64,000 nt of DNA from Sweltsa coloradensis (Eukaryota; Arthropoda; Insecta; Plecoptera; Chloroperlidae), in assembly GCA_024449915.1 (NCBI GenBank), contig JAMZAV010000635.1:248001-312000 (forward strand). The letters are read 5' to 3'. The translations under genes were made by a program, and so were the position numbers. The first letter of the stretch is position 1, and each line of letters begins with the position of its first letter. The notes below the pieces were generated by a model that saw only the letters and a list, made by a program, of their open reading frames with translations, had not been told where the DNA came from and did no database searches. Shown here one piece after another: positions 63,548 through 64,000 of this stretch.

Positions 63548-64000
63548 ACCATGCGATAATGTTAAGGACAATGACAAATAACTTTTTCCTATAAGGTCAC
63601 GTCGCGGCGTCAGCTTGATAATGGAAGTGCAACTTAGACGTGCATTTTCTTTTGCTACGAGTTTCGAAATTTGAGAAGGTTTTTATGATAGGGGCTACAA
63701 GTCAAAGTATGAATTAGAGAAATCCATATATGAATATGCATTAATGAGATGATTGACTTGGTTTTAGAACAATAGAAGTGGCTTAATGAAGCCGGAATTT
63801 AATATTTTTTTTTTGTCTTGCTAGAGGTCGTATTTACTTTTTGTGTCATGGCTGTGAATTGAATCGTGTTTGGGATAGTCCTGTGAATTAAATTATTGAT
63901 TTGATTGTAATATGTAATAACTGTAAAAAGTCTGTACATTTAATTGAATGAATAACGGTTTTGCATGCTGGTCCCTTACAGCTCTGCCAAGAATTCTAAT
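63548..64000. other. Upstream intergenic DNA, no feature seen
   Basis: AT-rich sequence with no recognised gene, RNA or repeat. Confidence 0.5.

Overview
The window looks like animal nuclear DNA, most likely arthropod and probably insect. One host gene with many introns sits in AT-rich DNA packed with non-LTR retrotransposon fragments, tRNA-headed SINEs, MITEs, microsatellites and one satellite array. The taxon is inferred: the encoded protein resembles insect-type fatty acid synthase, but no species can be named from the sequence.

The only host gene I can support runs on the minus strand from a start codon at 61187 to a stop at 23231. I placed 26 coding exons by hand. Apart from one gap, their reading phases agree at every junction. 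One further exon of length 3n+1 must lie in 34427-35784 but was not found. The exons encode a type I megasynthase of 2025 residues plus the missing exon, in the order ketosynthase (KS), malonyl/acetyl transferase (MAT), dehydratase (DH), inactive methyltransferase remnant, enoyl reductase (ER), ketoreductase (KR), acyl carrier protein (ACP). The stop codon follows about 30 residues after the phosphopantetheine serine, so there is no thioesterase. The ER lacks the usual NADPH-binding glycines and other ER signatures. KS, MAT, DH, KR and ACP keep their catalytic residues, with a Met before the KS cysteine and a Lys at the MAT malonyl-carboxylate position. A thioesterase-less, ER-dead relative of animal FAS matches what is known of animal FAS-like polyketide synthases (AFPKs). 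That is the most interesting content here, and the functional assignment is an inference.

Layout: 1-6490 is a degenerate satellite of about 180 bp monomers. 6490-22920 has no recognisable host gene and holds SINEs, LINE scraps, MITEs and small tandem repeats. 22925-61187 is the synthase gene, with introns carrying most of the other mobile elements. 61188-64000 is upstream DNA with a large inverted-repeat element and a 5'-truncated LINE.

Two features question how intact the gene is. Exon 6 lacks a GT donor, and a truncated MITE abuts that junction. The KR active-site exon has a second, phase-incompatible copy downstream that looks like a pseudoexon.
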